From NCBI RefSeq assembly GCF_900162725.1, contig NZ_LT799418.1, forward strand, positions 125,193 through 189,192: 64,000 nt of DNA, in the 5' to 3' direction. The notes under the pieces were generated by a model, which saw only the letters and a list, made by a program, of their open reading frames with translations, was not told the origin of the DNA and did not search any database. The position numbers and the translations under genes were made by a program. Shown here one piece after another: positions 54,009 to 62,784 of the stretch (position 1 is its first letter; each line of letters begins with the position of its first letter). This DNA comes from Parabacteroides sp. Marseille-P3160 (GTDB lineage: Bacteria > Bacteroidota > Bacteroidia > Bacteroidales > Tannerellaceae).

Positions 54009-55015
54009 ATGCGCTGGATGATGTCGACCACCTTCATCCCTTCGAGCACATTGGTCGTAATAGTCTCGGCGGGTTGTCCGGAAAGAACGTTGACTACGTT
54101 ACGGATAACATAGTTGTGATTTTGTGCCGAACCTTTATAAGGGCCATAATCATTGCCGGGATTAGTCGGTGGTAATTCAGGCATCTCATAATCTTTAATA
54201 TGACAATAGGTCACCTCGTTCATATACTGTCCGCCGATCTTAATGCTTCCGTTCTCCGCCACGATCAGCAGGCTGCTTTCCAGATTCTTGTCCCATACCG
54301 CCGTCGAATAGGCAAGCGTACCCATCCCTCCATCTACAAAATTAAAGTTGACGAAACCAGAATCTTCGAAGTCGGTCAATGTCGCATGATTGAAATCGGC
54401 GAAACGGGCCTGGATATTGCAGATATCTCCGAAAAGCCAGTACATGATATCGATAAAATGGGAGAATTGGGTAAACAACGTTCCACCGTCAAGCAAAGCG
54501 TTCCCATGCCATCCGCCTTTCTGGTAATACCGTTCGTCGCGATTCCAGTAACAGTTCAACTGTACCATGTACAGTTTGCCGAGCCGCCCGGATTCCACCA
54601 TCCCTTTTATCCAGACGGAAGGAGGCGAATAGCGGTTCTGCATGACGCAAAAGACCTGCCGGTGATAGTTGAGTGAAGCGTAGACCACTTTCTCGGCTTC
54701 GGAGAGAGAAAGAGCCATCGGTTTCTCAATCACTGTATGATAGCCGGCTTCGATCACCTGCAAAGCCATCGGTGCATGTAGGCCGTTCGGCGTACAGATA
54801 TTCACAACATCGAAAGAAAGCCCGCTGTCGAGCAATGCCTCCAAGCTGCTGAAAAAGGGAACCGGATAGGCTTCCAGCCCCAGTTCTTCCCGGGGAAGCA
54901 GGTCGCAAAGCGCGACCAGTTCTGCTTGTGGATCACGGGAGATCATTTCGGCGTGCCGTTTCCCGATGTGCCCGCAACCGACTACGGCAAAGCGGATAAT
55001 TTTCTTTTCACTCAT
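53993..55015 (-). CDS. Gfo/Idh/MocA-family oxidoreductase, WbpB/WlbA-like
   Basis: 340 residues. Rossmann motif FAVVGCGHIGKRHAEMI at the N terminus, the family EKP (IEKPMALSLSEAEKV), then the WbpB/WlbA-like block NRYSPPSVWIKGMVESGRLG, YWNRDERYY, GGWHG and LDGGTLFTQFSHFIDIMYWLFG. WbpB/WlbA oxidise C3 of UDP-N-acetylglucosaminuronate so the aminotransferase can add an amino group; that role is inferred here. Start at 55015 overlaps the aminotransferase stop by 4 bases. Confidence 0.88.
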   Translation of the reverse strand: MSEKKIIRFAVVGCGHIGKRHAEMISRDPQAELVALCDLLPREELGLEAYPVPFFSSLEALLDSGLSFDVVNICTPNGLHAPMALQVIEAGYHTVIEKPMALSLSEAEKVVYASLNYHRQVFCVMQNRYSPPSVWIKGMVESGRLGKLYMVQLNCYWNRDERYYQKGGWHGNALLDGGTLFTQFSHFIDIMYWLFGDICNIQARFADFNHATLTDFEDSGFVNFNFVDGGMGTLAYSTAVWDKNLESSLLIVAENGSIKIGGQYMNEVTYCHIKDYEMPELPPTNPGNDYGPYKGSAQNHNYVIRNVVNVLSGQPAETITTNVLEGMKVVDIIQRIYALK

Positions 55016-56139
55016 TTTTTCCAGAATTCTATAATCGAATCTATAATATAGTTCTGTTCTTCTTCCGTCAATTCGGAATGGATCGGCAGAGAAAGGACTT
55101 CCTTGGACAAACGCGTCGCTACCGATAAATCCGAAGCGCTTCGGGCAACCCATTTATAGGCTTCCTGTGCTTGTACCGGCAAAGGATAGTAAACCATCGT
55201 CGGAATGCCCTTTCCTTTCAGCCAGGCCTGCAACTTCTCCCTTTGCCCATCCTTCACCTGTACCGTATATTGATGATATAGATGGGTGGAAAAAGGCGAT
55301 TTCACCGGGAGAACAAACGCATCAAAGCCTTTCAATCCCTCATCATACCGCTGGGCTAGCCGGATGCGCGCCTCGTTGAAGGCTTTGAGATGCTTCAGTT
55401 TTATCTCGAGGACTGCCGCCTGCAGAGTATCCAAACGGGAATTGCAGCCGATTATTTTATGATTGTACTTTGAGATCTGGCCATGATTGGCAATCTGCCG
55501 CAAAGTTTCCGCCAATGTATCGTCCGGCGTGATCATTGCACCTCCGTCCCCGTAACAGGCAAGCGGCTTGGAAGGAAAAAAGGAGGTCGTCCCGATATGT
55601 CCGATCGTCCCCCCCTTTTGCGTCTTTCCATCAGGGTAAAGGCATTCGGCACCGAGGGATTGGGCATTATCCTCGACGACATAGAGATGATACCTCTTCG
55701 CAAGGGTCATAAGCGGTTGCATGTCGCATAACTGGCCGAAGAGATGGACGGCGATCACCGCCTTGGTTTGCCAGGAAATAGCCTGTTCGATCTGTTCGAT
55801 ATTCAGATTGAAAGTCTCCGGATCGACATCCACGAGGACGGGCACCAGTCCGAGCATCGCCACGGCTTCCACCGCCGAGATATAGGTAAAAGCGGGGACA
55901 ATCACCTCATCCCCCGGCTGCAAATTCAATGCCATCAGCGCCATCTGTATAGCATCCGTTCCATTCCCGCAGGGAATGACATGCGGAACATTCAGGTATT
56001 CCGCCAAATGTACCGCAAAGGATTTAACCTGCGGGCCATTAATGAAAGCTGTGCTTTCAAGCACCTCCTGCAAAGCCGCATCTATTTCCGGCTTCAGCCG
56101 GTGATACTGCCTGCGGAGATCCGCCATTTCTATATTCAT
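55012..56139 (-). CDS. DegT/DnrJ/EryC1/StrS sugar aminotransferase, WbpE/PorR-like
   Basis: 375 residues. PLP-dependent nucleotide-sugar aminotransferase with IPCGNGTDAIQMAL, FTYISAVEAV, EDNAQSLGA and the PLP lysine in FFPSKPLACYGDGGA (Lys191); HNKIIGCNSR-like block appears as HKIIGCNSRLDTLQAAVLE. It resembles the aminotransferases paired with WbpB in UDP-2,3-diacetamido-uronate synthesis and PorR of Porphyromonas. 4-base overlaps on both sides place it in one operon with the transglutaminase lipoprotein and the oxidoreductase. Confidence 0.9.
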   Translation of the reverse strand: MNIEMADLRRQYHRLKPEIDAALQEVLESTAFINGPQVKSFAVHLAEYLNVPHVIPCGNGTDAIQMALMALNLQPGDEVIVPAFTYISAVEAVAMLGLVPVLVDVDPETFNLNIEQIEQAISWQTKAVIAVHLFGQLCDMQPLMTLAKRYHLYVVEDNAQSLGAECLYPDGKTQKGGTIGHIGTTSFFPSKPLACYGDGGAMITPDDTLAETLRQIANHGQISKYNHKIIGCNSRLDTLQAAVLEIKLKHLKAFNEARIRLAQRYDEGLKGFDAFVLPVKSPFSTHLYHQYTVQVKDGQREKLQAWLKGKGIPTMVYYPLPVQAQEAYKWVARSASDLSVATRLSKEVLSLPIHSELTEEEQNYIIDSIIEFWKK

Positions 56140-58781
56140 AGTTTATGAATCACTTGCATCATTTGTTCTCCCAACCCGATAGTATATCCCTGCGAAACGA
56201 AGACTACCCGCCCGAATGTATCGGCGATGACAAAAACGGGCAATATACCGGATGAAGGCAAATTCATCGCGCTGCCCACCATCCCGGCAATCTTTCCGTC
56301 CGTATCGATTCCGTAGGTAATCGTACCCGGCAAAGCGCCGAATTCGTTCCTGTCGAATTTCTTCCATTCCGCTTCGTCCTTAAACAGCAGGATCATGCTT
56401 CGTCCCCACGTTTCAAATTCCTTTTGCAAAGCAGCGATATCGCGCATCGCATGATTGGTCGGCTCCTGCCGGGAGCCTAAAATCCCGAGGATGAAATACC
56501 CCCGTCCGGTAGTATTCAGGATCGACGTAGGCTCCAACGTATCTACCGGGCGGAATTTCGCCTCGGCGTCAATACTACCGATTACCTGGATATCGTCCTT
56601 GCTGGTCCGCATTTCCAAGGCGATCGAGGTGGTCTGCCCCGGGCGTACCGTAAAAAACGCTTCCTTTGTCAACACCTTTCCGCTTGCCATGCGCATACCG
56701 GTGATCAACAAATAGTTACCGGCATCCAGCGTGAGAGGTTTCTTCAACAAGCCCGCCCAAGTCGGATCGCTGTTCCCGTCCTCAAAATCCAAGGTCTGCA
56801 GAATGCCCTCCGACAAAACTTTGGCGATAGTAAAATGGGTATAATATTTCGGATTCGGTAATGCTTTCGTGGGTTGATAAGAGGCGACCACCTGCCCCTT
56901 CGGAGCGATTATCTGTATATTTGATTCAAAGTCCACATCTGTCCATTGGCCGCCCTTGGCATACTGCACCTTCCCGGCAACCCGTTCGATACGGGCCGGA
57001 ATGCCCAGGCTACGCGCAGCCGCAACAAAGAAAATATCCCGGGAATTACGATCCGCCACACGGGCGCGATAGACGCCGAGCGGCCGGACAGGAATGCGTT
57101 GCGGATTCAAATCCTCCCGCACTTTGATTTGAACTTTTATCCAATCGACTAATTTCTGCGGTTCGGAGACAGCTTCCTTCCCGATTTCTGCAGAAAGTTG
57201 TTCCGCCAGTTCTTTCTTGTAAGGGCTGAGATACTCATATCCTACCCGCGGATTCAGTATATAAGCGTCGAAAAAGGGACTGTCGACCACCGGCGTATAC
57301 TCCAGATGTGCCTTCAGGACGGAGGCGGGAGTGTCACGCAGGTCTTTAGCGGAAATGACGCCCAACAGCGCCATCGCCTTCGGACGTTGTTCCACCGGTG
57401 TCTCACGAAGGAACTGTTCGATTTCTTTCCAGTTTCCGCGGCTTCCCACTAAATAATCGGAGGTTTTAGCCGGGTCGGTGCCTATCTCTTCCGCCAGCAT
57501 TTCCGCTTTCTCTTTTGTATAAAAAGTTGCTACATATTGATTCCGGATGCTGTCTTCCCTGACTAAACGCACGGCATTGGCCTCCTTCTGCTCTTCCGCT
57601 ACCTCTGACGGAATGGAGCCCGGAACCGGGGGAACGATATCTATCTCAGCATTGCCCAAGTCGCCCGGCCGGTGCTCCAGAGCAATAGTGACCGTATCTT
57701 CTTTTCCGAAAGAAAGCCTGCGGTAACCGAAACAGTCGTCTTTACTCGCCCAGACCAACATATCGCCTTTACCGGCCGAAAGCGAACATTGCCCTCGCGC
57801 ATCGGTTACTTTCCGCGCTACCGTATAAAACTCGGCATAGTTATATATTTTAAATTCGACAGAAGCGCCTTCCAGCGGTTTACCGGCGGAATCGACTACC
57901 GTAACGAAGCTTTTGGCGGTAGGTGCATAATTCTCTATTACATTGATCTCGGTATAACTCCGGGTGGAATCCATCACTTCTTCAGGGCCGTTATAGCGAC
58001 CGAACACCTTTGTATGCATCAGCATCCCGCGGTAAGCCGGCGCATTGAACCAAGCCAGGTTGAGCACCGGCTCCGGCTCACAAGCGCCCATGAAATACCA
58101 TTTGCCGTCTACCCAGACTTCCACCCAGGCATGATTGTCGTCTGTATGTGCCCATCGCGGCGTATAGACCTGCCGCGCAGGGATACCGACCGACCGCAGG
58201 GCGGCTACCGCAAAGGTAGACTCTTCACCACAACGCCCATAGGCGGTCTTCACTGACGCAAGGGCCGAACTGGTACGTGCATCCGAAGGGGTATAGATGA
58301 CTTTTTCATGACACCAGTGATTGACCTCCAGCGCTGCATCTGCAAGCGATAACCCTTTCACCCGGTCTTTGAGTTCATCATAAAAAACCATCCGGCTCTC
58401 GTCCAGTGTTTCGTTATTCACTCGCACCGGTAGGACGAAATGACGGAATATCCCTTCCGGGATCGTCTTTCCCCAAGGCATTTCCTGTTGTGCCCGGAAA
58501 GAGGAACGTACGTTCTTCAAATAAAATTCACCATCATAATCGGTCAAATCACCGACCGGCATATAGGCATAGAGAAACGCGAGCGCTTCTTTTTCCCGTG
58601 AATTGATATCTTGATCGAGTATTTTAAACAAATCGCCCGCAGGTAAATCTTTCTTCTTTACTTCCAAGTCTGCATAGACTTGTGTACGGACGTACTTGTC
58701 CGTTAGAAAATATTCCTCCCGGCAGCCGGTTGTAACCAGCAGGGTGAAACACAAAATTGTTCCGAAACAACTTATCTTCAT
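56136..58781 (-). CDS. Large transglutaminase-like lipoprotein with second degenerate domain and thioredoxin-like C terminus
   Basis: 881 residues. Lipobox LLVTTGC (Cys20). The transglutaminase core has YGRCGEESTF (Cys184) and DDNHAWVEVW (His217), but where the third catalytic Asp is expected the text is MGACEPEP (231-238). An Ig-like/carboxypeptidase-regulatory region (about 300-395) follows. A second, Cys-less transglutaminase-like segment lies near residues 600-650 (ADRNSRDIFFVAAARSLGIPAR). The last about 120 residues look like a thioredoxin fold without cysteines. Start at 58781 fits the -7 element at 58801-58808; the longer frame begins upstream of it. Role unknown, probably peptide or wall cleavage. 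Confidence 0.85.
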   Translation of the reverse strand: MKISCFGTILCFTLLVTTGCREEYFLTDKYVRTQVYADLEVKKKDLPAGDLFKILDQDINSREKEALAFLYAYMPVGDLTDYDGEFYLKNVRSSFRAQQEMPWGKTIPEGIFRHFVLPVRVNNETLDESRMVFYDELKDRVKGLSLADAALEVNHWCHEKVIYTPSDARTSSALASVKTAYGRCGEESTFAVAALRSVGIPARQVYTPRWAHTDDNHAWVEVWVDGKWYFMGACEPEPVLNLAWFNAPAYRGMLMHTKVFGRYNGPEEVMDSTRSYTEINVIENYAPTAKSFVTVVDSAGKPLEGASVEFKIYNYAEFYTVARKVTDARGQCSLSAGKGDMLVWASKDDCFGYRRLSFGKEDTVTIALEHRPGDLGNAEIDIVPPVPGSIPSEVAEEQKEANAVRLVREDSIRNQYVATFYTKEKAEMLAEEIGTDPAKTSDYLVGSRGNWKEIEQFLRETPVEQRPKAMALLGVISAKDLRDTPASVLKAHLEYTPVVDSPFFDAYILNPRVGYEYLSPYKKELAEQLSAEIGKEAVSEPQKLVDWIKVQIKVREDLNPQRIPVRPLGVYRARVADRNSRDIFFVAAARSLGIPARIERVAGKVQYAKGGQWTDVDFESNIQIIAPKGQVVASYQPTKALPNPKYYTHFTIAKVLSEGILQTLDFEDGNSDPTWAGLLKKPLTLDAGNYLLITGMRMASGKVLTKEAFFTVRPGQTTSIALEMRTSKDDIQVIGSIDAEAKFRPVDTLEPTSILNTTGRGYFILGILGSRQEPTNHAMRDIAALQKEFETWGRSMILLFKDEAEWKKFDRNEFGALPGTITYGIDTDGKIAGMVGSAMNLPSSGILPVFVIADTFGRVVFVSQGYTIGLGEQMMQVIHKL

Positions 58782-58800
58782 AAAATCAGTATTTAAGTCA

Positions 58801-58808
58801 CAAAGATA
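58801..58808 (-). promoter_or_regulatory. Candidate -7 element for the transglutaminase-aminotransferase-oxidoreductase operon
   Basis: TATCTTTG on the minus strand; predicted transcription start near 58794 leaves only about 13 bases of leader before the lipoprotein ATG. Confidence 0.45.
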
Positions 58809-58882
58809 ATGATATCTCGCAAACCTTCGTTTTTTTTGCGCCTCCGAACCCTTTTTATCGTTTTTTCTTTTGCGACGAAGCA

Positions 58883-60301
58883 TTATGTATCGAGAAACTC
58901 GTCCGGGAGATTAACAAGATAAAGGCGGCGGGTGGCACGGGTAAAAGCGGTATAGAGCCAGCGGTAGAAGTCTTCCCCCAGCATTTCTTCCGTCACATAG
59001 CCGATGTCGAGAAAGACGTTTTTCCACTGCCCTCCCTGCGCTTTGTGACAGGTTACGGCATAGGCGTATTTCACCTGAACGGCATTATAGTAAGGATCGG
59101 CTTTTAGTTTCTTCATTTTCCCAGCCTTCGTCGTTTCATAGGCATAATCTTCCAGGATAGAATGGAAGAGGGTGTCCGCCTGTTCTCCAGACAAGGCGGG
59201 ACTGTCGGATTGGAGTGTGTCTAAAATCACCTTCACCTCCAGTTCCACTTCATGGTCGGGGAAGTAGACGAGCGCTTCGCAGAAACGAAATCCGTAGAAC
59301 TCCGTTTGCCGGCGGACCCGTTGCACACGGACAATTTCTCCGTTGGCGATAAAATCCATCTCCTTGCAGTCTGCCGTCCAGAAATAGTTATTTTTGGCCA
59401 CCATCAGCAAGTCGCCTGACGAAAGCTCTTCTTCCCGGTAAAGGATACGATTGCGGATGCCTTGGTTATAGCTGTTCGCCCGCTTGTTGGAACGGCAGAT
59501 CACCATCGTTTCGTCGATTCCGTCGCGACTGTAGGCCGATGAAATTTCCTCGATCAATTCGCCTCCCGGGATCGGTTTCAGATCGGGGAAGCCGGCCAGA
59601 TGAAGTTTGGGAAAGAGATGGATCTGATTCCGGCGTAAGGCTTCACGGATGCGCGTCGCATTAAAAAGGATACCGGAACCTTCCGTCTGGCGGACCACCT
59701 GTGTGAGGCTAACCTGAATGACATGCAAGCCGTATCCTTGCAATAAATCCCTGTTTAATGCGGGGCTTTCAATCTGTTGCACCGGAGGGAGCTGGGCGTC
59801 ATCGCCCAAAAGAAGCAACCGGCAATTTTCACCCGAATAGACAAAGTGAATCAGATCGTCCAGCAGGCAGCCGGTTCCGAAAAAATGGTTCCCCTGGCTT
59901 TGGTTGGCGATCATGGAGGCCTCGTCGACCAGGAAAAGGGTATCCTTATGCAGGTTATCGGTCAGCGAAAAGCCGGAATCCATCCCAAAAGACTTCTGCC
60001 GGTAGATTTTCCGGTGAATGGTATAGGCTTTTTCTCCGGAGTATTCGGAGAAGACCTTGGCAGCCCGTCCGGTCGGAGCAAGCAACAAGGTTTTTTGTTT
60101 CAATCCGGTCAAGGTTTTTACCACCGCCCCGAGCAAGGACGTCTTTCCGGTACCGGCATATCCTTTCAGCAACAGGAGCGAATCGTTTTCCCGGGAAAGC
60201 AGAAAGCCGGTGATGGCCTGAAGGGCGCCGTACTGCTCCTCCGTCGGAACATAAGGCAAGGATTTTATTATTTGCTGAAGTAAATAGGTATCAATCATCA
60301 A
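58883..60301 (-). CDS. RecD-like superfamily 1B DNA helicase
   Basis: 472 residues. Walker A GYAGTGKTS (47-55), DEASM motif (FLVDEASMIANQ), LLLGDDAQLPPVQ, the Q-x-Arg type VRQTEGSGI and the C-terminal KAQGGQWKNVF / YTAFTRATRRLYLV blocks. This is the stand-alone RecD2/Pif-like form without RecB/C partners. Probably works in replication fork or recombination repair. It has its own promoter in a short divergent gap. Confidence 0.92.
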   Translation of the reverse strand: MMIDTYLLQQIIKSLPYVPTEEQYGALQAITGFLLSRENDSLLLLKGYAGTGKTSLLGAVVKTLTGLKQKTLLLAPTGRAAKVFSEYSGEKAYTIHRKIYRQKSFGMDSGFSLTDNLHKDTLFLVDEASMIANQSQGNHFFGTGCLLDDLIHFVYSGENCRLLLLGDDAQLPPVQQIESPALNRDLLQGYGLHVIQVSLTQVVRQTEGSGILFNATRIREALRRNQIHLFPKLHLAGFPDLKPIPGGELIEEISSAYSRDGIDETMVICRSNKRANSYNQGIRNRILYREEELSSGDLLMVAKNNYFWTADCKEMDFIANGEIVRVQRVRRQTEFYGFRFCEALVYFPDHEVELEVKVILDTLQSDSPALSGEQADTLFHSILEDYAYETTKAGKMKKLKADPYYNAVQVKYAYAVTCHKAQGGQWKNVFLDIGYVTEEMLGEDFYRWLYTAFTRATRRLYLVNLPDEFLDT

Positions 60302-60328
60302 AGCATTTCTTAATCAAAAAGAAACAAA

Positions 60329-60365
60329 CAAAGGTATGGATTAAATATTCTTTTCTATACATTTG
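60329..60365. promoter_or_regulatory. Divergent -7 elements for the helicase and DUF3822 genes
   Basis: Minus strand TACCTTTG (60329-60336) for the helicase and plus strand TACATTTG (60358-60365) for the DUF3822-rsmD pair. No clear -33 boxes. Confidence 0.4.
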
Positions 60366-60388
60366 TAAAATTAAATAAGGATAAAGGC

Positions 60389-61219
60389 ATGAAATCTTTT
60401 GAAATACCGGAAACTTTGACATTGGATAGCGCCGCACTGTTCACCGTCTATTTACGTTTGGATCCGGGCGGCCTCTCTTTCTCCGGATATAATACAAAAG
60501 AAGAAGGGAGTTATTTCTTTGTGAAAGTAGTCTTTGATAAAGATAAGCCCTATCTTGAATCCCTGAAAGATTATTTTTTCTCTCACGAATTCCTGACCTA
60601 TACTTACAAGAAAGTATTTGTGATTCCGTTTCCGTCGTCTTACACACTTGTACCCGAAGAGATTTACCTTCCGGAAGAAAAGGAGCAGATACTGGCGTTC
60701 AACTTTGCTTCGAAGAATGGGAAGGCATTGAATAACAATTGCAAGGAAAGCCAAGTAGAGATTGTTTTCGACATAGACCGCCAGGTATACGAATTTTGCT
60801 GCCGTTCATTGACAAACCCGCAGTTTATCCATCCGATCCGGCCGCTTCTCCGCCTTTGGAAAAAACAAAGCCAGAATTGCCTGCCGAAGCAGATGTACGT
60901 CATCCTGCAAAAGGAATCGATGGATATCGCCTGCTACGAACGCGGACAGTTGTTATTCGCTAATTCATTCGGCTTCGAGCACTCCGAAGATATTATTTAC
61001 TACATCCTGTATGTCTGGAAACAAATCGACATGAACCAACTAATCGACCAGATCCGGCTGACGGGGGAACCGACTCTCTGCAACCAGGTGTTGGACAGGC
61101 TTCAGATTTACCTTCAATACATCGCCCGGATCGAACTCCCGGCGGAAACTTATACATTCGGTCCCGCTTTGATGCAGGCTCCGTTAGACTTAATCGCCCT
61201 GGCCACATGCGAATCATAG
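60389..61219 (+). CDS. DUF3822 family protein
   Basis: 276 residues, no signal or membrane helix. Matches the style of DUF3822, a Bacteroidetes family with an actin-like/ASKHA-type fold hint (SFGFEHSEDIIYYILYVWKQ) commonly placed before rsmD. Function unknown. Overlaps rsmD by 13 bases, so the two are co-translated. Confidence 0.8.
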   Translation: MKSFEIPETLTLDSAALFTVYLRLDPGGLSFSGYNTKEEGSYFFVKVVFDKDKPYLESLKDYFFSHEFLTYTYKKVFVIPFPSSYTLVPEEIYLPEEKEQILAFNFASKNGKALNNNCKESQVEIVFDIDRQVYEFCCRSLTNPQFIHPIRPLLRLWKKQSQNCLPKQMYVILQKESMDIACYERGQLLFANSFGFEHSEDIIYYILYVWKQIDMNQLIDQIRLTGEPTLCNQVLDRLQIYLQYIARIELPAETYTFGPALMQAPLDLIALATCES

Positions 61220-61746
61220 GAGGAAAATATAGACACCGGCGTTTCCAGGTTCCTCCCACTTTTTCGGCACGTCCGACAACGGATTTCGCCAAGGAAAATA
61301 TCTTCAACGTGATTTGGAACCTGATCGATCTCGAAGAAACGGATGCGCTGGATCTTTTTGCGGGGACGGGCGGCATTTCGTTCGAATTGCTTTCCCGCGG
61401 TTGCCGTTCGGTAACCGCCGTGGAACAGAATAACGCCCATGCAGCATTTATAGCGAAGGTAGAGAAGGAGTTGAATACCGGAGGACTGACATTGATCCGG
61501 GGAGACGTATTCCGCTATCTGGGCGCTTCTCCTGGGCGCTCCTTCGATTTCATTTTCGCCGATCCTCCCTATGCGTTGGAACGATTGGCGGAAGTACCGC
61601 AACTCGTCTTGTCGTCCGGCTTGTTGAAAGAAGGAGGACTTTTTGTCATGGAACACTCCAAGGAAGAAGACTTTTCCTCTCTTCCCCATTTTAACCAGCG
61701 GCGCGTTTACGGCTCCGTTAACTTCAGTCTTTTCCTGAAAGAATAA
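61207..61746 (+). CDS. rsmD: 16S rRNA (guanine966-N2)-methyltransferase
   Basis: 179 residues. N-terminal MRIIGGKYRHRRFQVP and RPTTDFAKENIFNVI are hallmark RsmD; SAM motif LDLFAGTGGISFELLSRG; catalytic DPPY at 119-122. Methylates G966 of 16S rRNA. Second gene of the DUF3822-rsmD pair. Confidence 0.95.
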   Translation: MRIIGGKYRHRRFQVPPTFSARPTTDFAKENIFNVIWNLIDLEETDALDLFAGTGGISFELLSRGCRSVTAVEQNNAHAAFIAKVEKELNTGGLTLIRGDVFRYLGASPGRSFDFIFADPPYALERLAEVPQLVLSSGLLKEGGLFVMEHSKEEDFSSLPHFNQRRVYGSVNFSLFLKE

Positions 61747-61787
61747 AAAGCGCCCTATGCTCCGTCTTGGATGATAAAACCAAGACA

Positions 61788-62097
61788 ATGCCAATTAATT
61801 TGCCAAAACGCCATACGATCCGTTTGCAGAAATATGATTATTCATAAGAAGGATTGTATTTCGTTACCCTTTGTACCTATGAACGAGTCCATTTATTTGG
61901 GGATCTCTCCGAATGCGGCGAAATGATATTAAACGAATACGGTAAGATAGCTCAAATTAATCGTCTGATGGTTATTAGGACGGGCAAATGCAATTTGCCC
62001 CTACAGAACGTAGAACACAAGGAACGGCGTATGGATCGTAGGAGCAAAGTGAACTCGCCTGCAAACTCGCCCGCATTCAAAAACACACCTATAGGAT
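61788..62097 (+). pseudogene. Decayed REP-associated tyrosine transposase (RAYT/Y1 type) fragment
   Basis: From ATG 61788 the frame reads PKRHTIRLQKYDYS, then an in-frame TAA (61845-61847) where relatives usually have Gln, then EGLYFVTLCTYERVHLFGDL, the N-terminal block of REP-associated Y1 transposases. After about KIAQ the catalytic core is gone and the text jumps to RTGKCNLPLQN, the coded form of the REP-like palindrome these genes often carry. One nonsense mutation plus a large 3' deletion: not functional. Fills most of the 61747-62088 gap; its end overlaps the 3' end of the opposite yjjG-like gene. Confidence 0.75.
61982..62000. repeat. REP-like palindrome inside the transposase relic
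   Basis: GGGCAAAT (61982-61989), loop GCA, ATTTGCCC (61993-62000): perfect 8-bp stem with 3-nt loop. It encodes GKCNLPL in the relic's frame. Only one copy seen in this window. Confidence 0.7.
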
Positions 62098-62784
62098 AAC
62101 ATGGACTTCGCTGAGGGAGGCAACCGTGTAGGTCGGTGCGAAGCCGTTAACAGGAAGTTGGCGGGGATTGAACCAAAGCTGGTCGATGCGGGCTTGATAA
62201 GCGCCGGAGATATCGGCTTCCCAGCTATCGCCGATCATCAGCGATTCGCTTTTCCTCGAGTTGGTATTCTTTAGAGCATAATCAAAAATCCGCTTATTGG
62301 GTTTTTGTATTTGGGCATCCTCCGAAAGGATCACTTTCTCGAAATAGGGCGCCAGGCCGGAATACTGCAACTTCATTCCCTGTACTTCCCTGAAACCGTT
62401 GGAAAGGATGAAAAGACGGTAGCGCCCCTTCAGATAATCGAGGAGATCCAATGCACCGGGCACCAGGCGCGTCTTATTTCCGGTACGGAAAAGGAAGTCC
62501 TTGTTGATCCGGAGGACTTCCTCCGAGTCTTCAATACCCAAGGGGCGGAGGACATAGAGGAAACGGTCGAGGATCAGCGTTTGCCGGTCGATCTCCCCGT
62601 TGCGGTATTGCGCCCAGAGAAGTTCGTTATGCGGCATATAAATAGCAAAGAAAGCCTCGAAGGAGGTATAATACCGGTCGAAACGATAGTCGGTATAAAT
62701 TTCTTCGAGGCTCTCTTTGTTATTATGGTAAGTATCCCAGAGTGTATCGTCCAGATCGATAAAAAGGGATTTGTAATGCTTCAT
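62089..62784 (-). CDS. YjjG-type HAD-family nucleotidase
   Basis: 231 residues. HAD motif I FIDLDDTLWD (Asp10, Asp12), motif II ILSNGF, motif III Lys in QKPNKRIF, motif IV IGDSWEADI. The WDTYHNN and cap pattern fit YjjG pyrimidine nucleotidases, which remove non-canonical nucleotides; the exact substrate is inference. 4-base overlap with the coiled-coil lipoprotein gene upstream. Confidence 0.9.
   Translation of the reverse strand: MKHYKSLFIDLDDTLWDTYHNNKESLEEIYTDYRFDRYYTSFEAFFAIYMPHNELLWAQYRNGEIDRQTLILDRFLYVLRPLGIEDSEEVLRINKDFLFRTGNKTRLVPGALDLLDYLKGRYRLFILSNGFREVQGMKLQYSGLAPYFEKVILSEDAQIQKPNKRIFDYALKNTNSRKSESLMIGDSWEADISGAYQARIDQLWFNPRQLPVNGFAPTYTVASLSEVHVIL

Noticed and set aside
61150..61794. 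214-codon minus-strand open frame
   Set aside because: Antisense to rsmD, which has complete family motifs.
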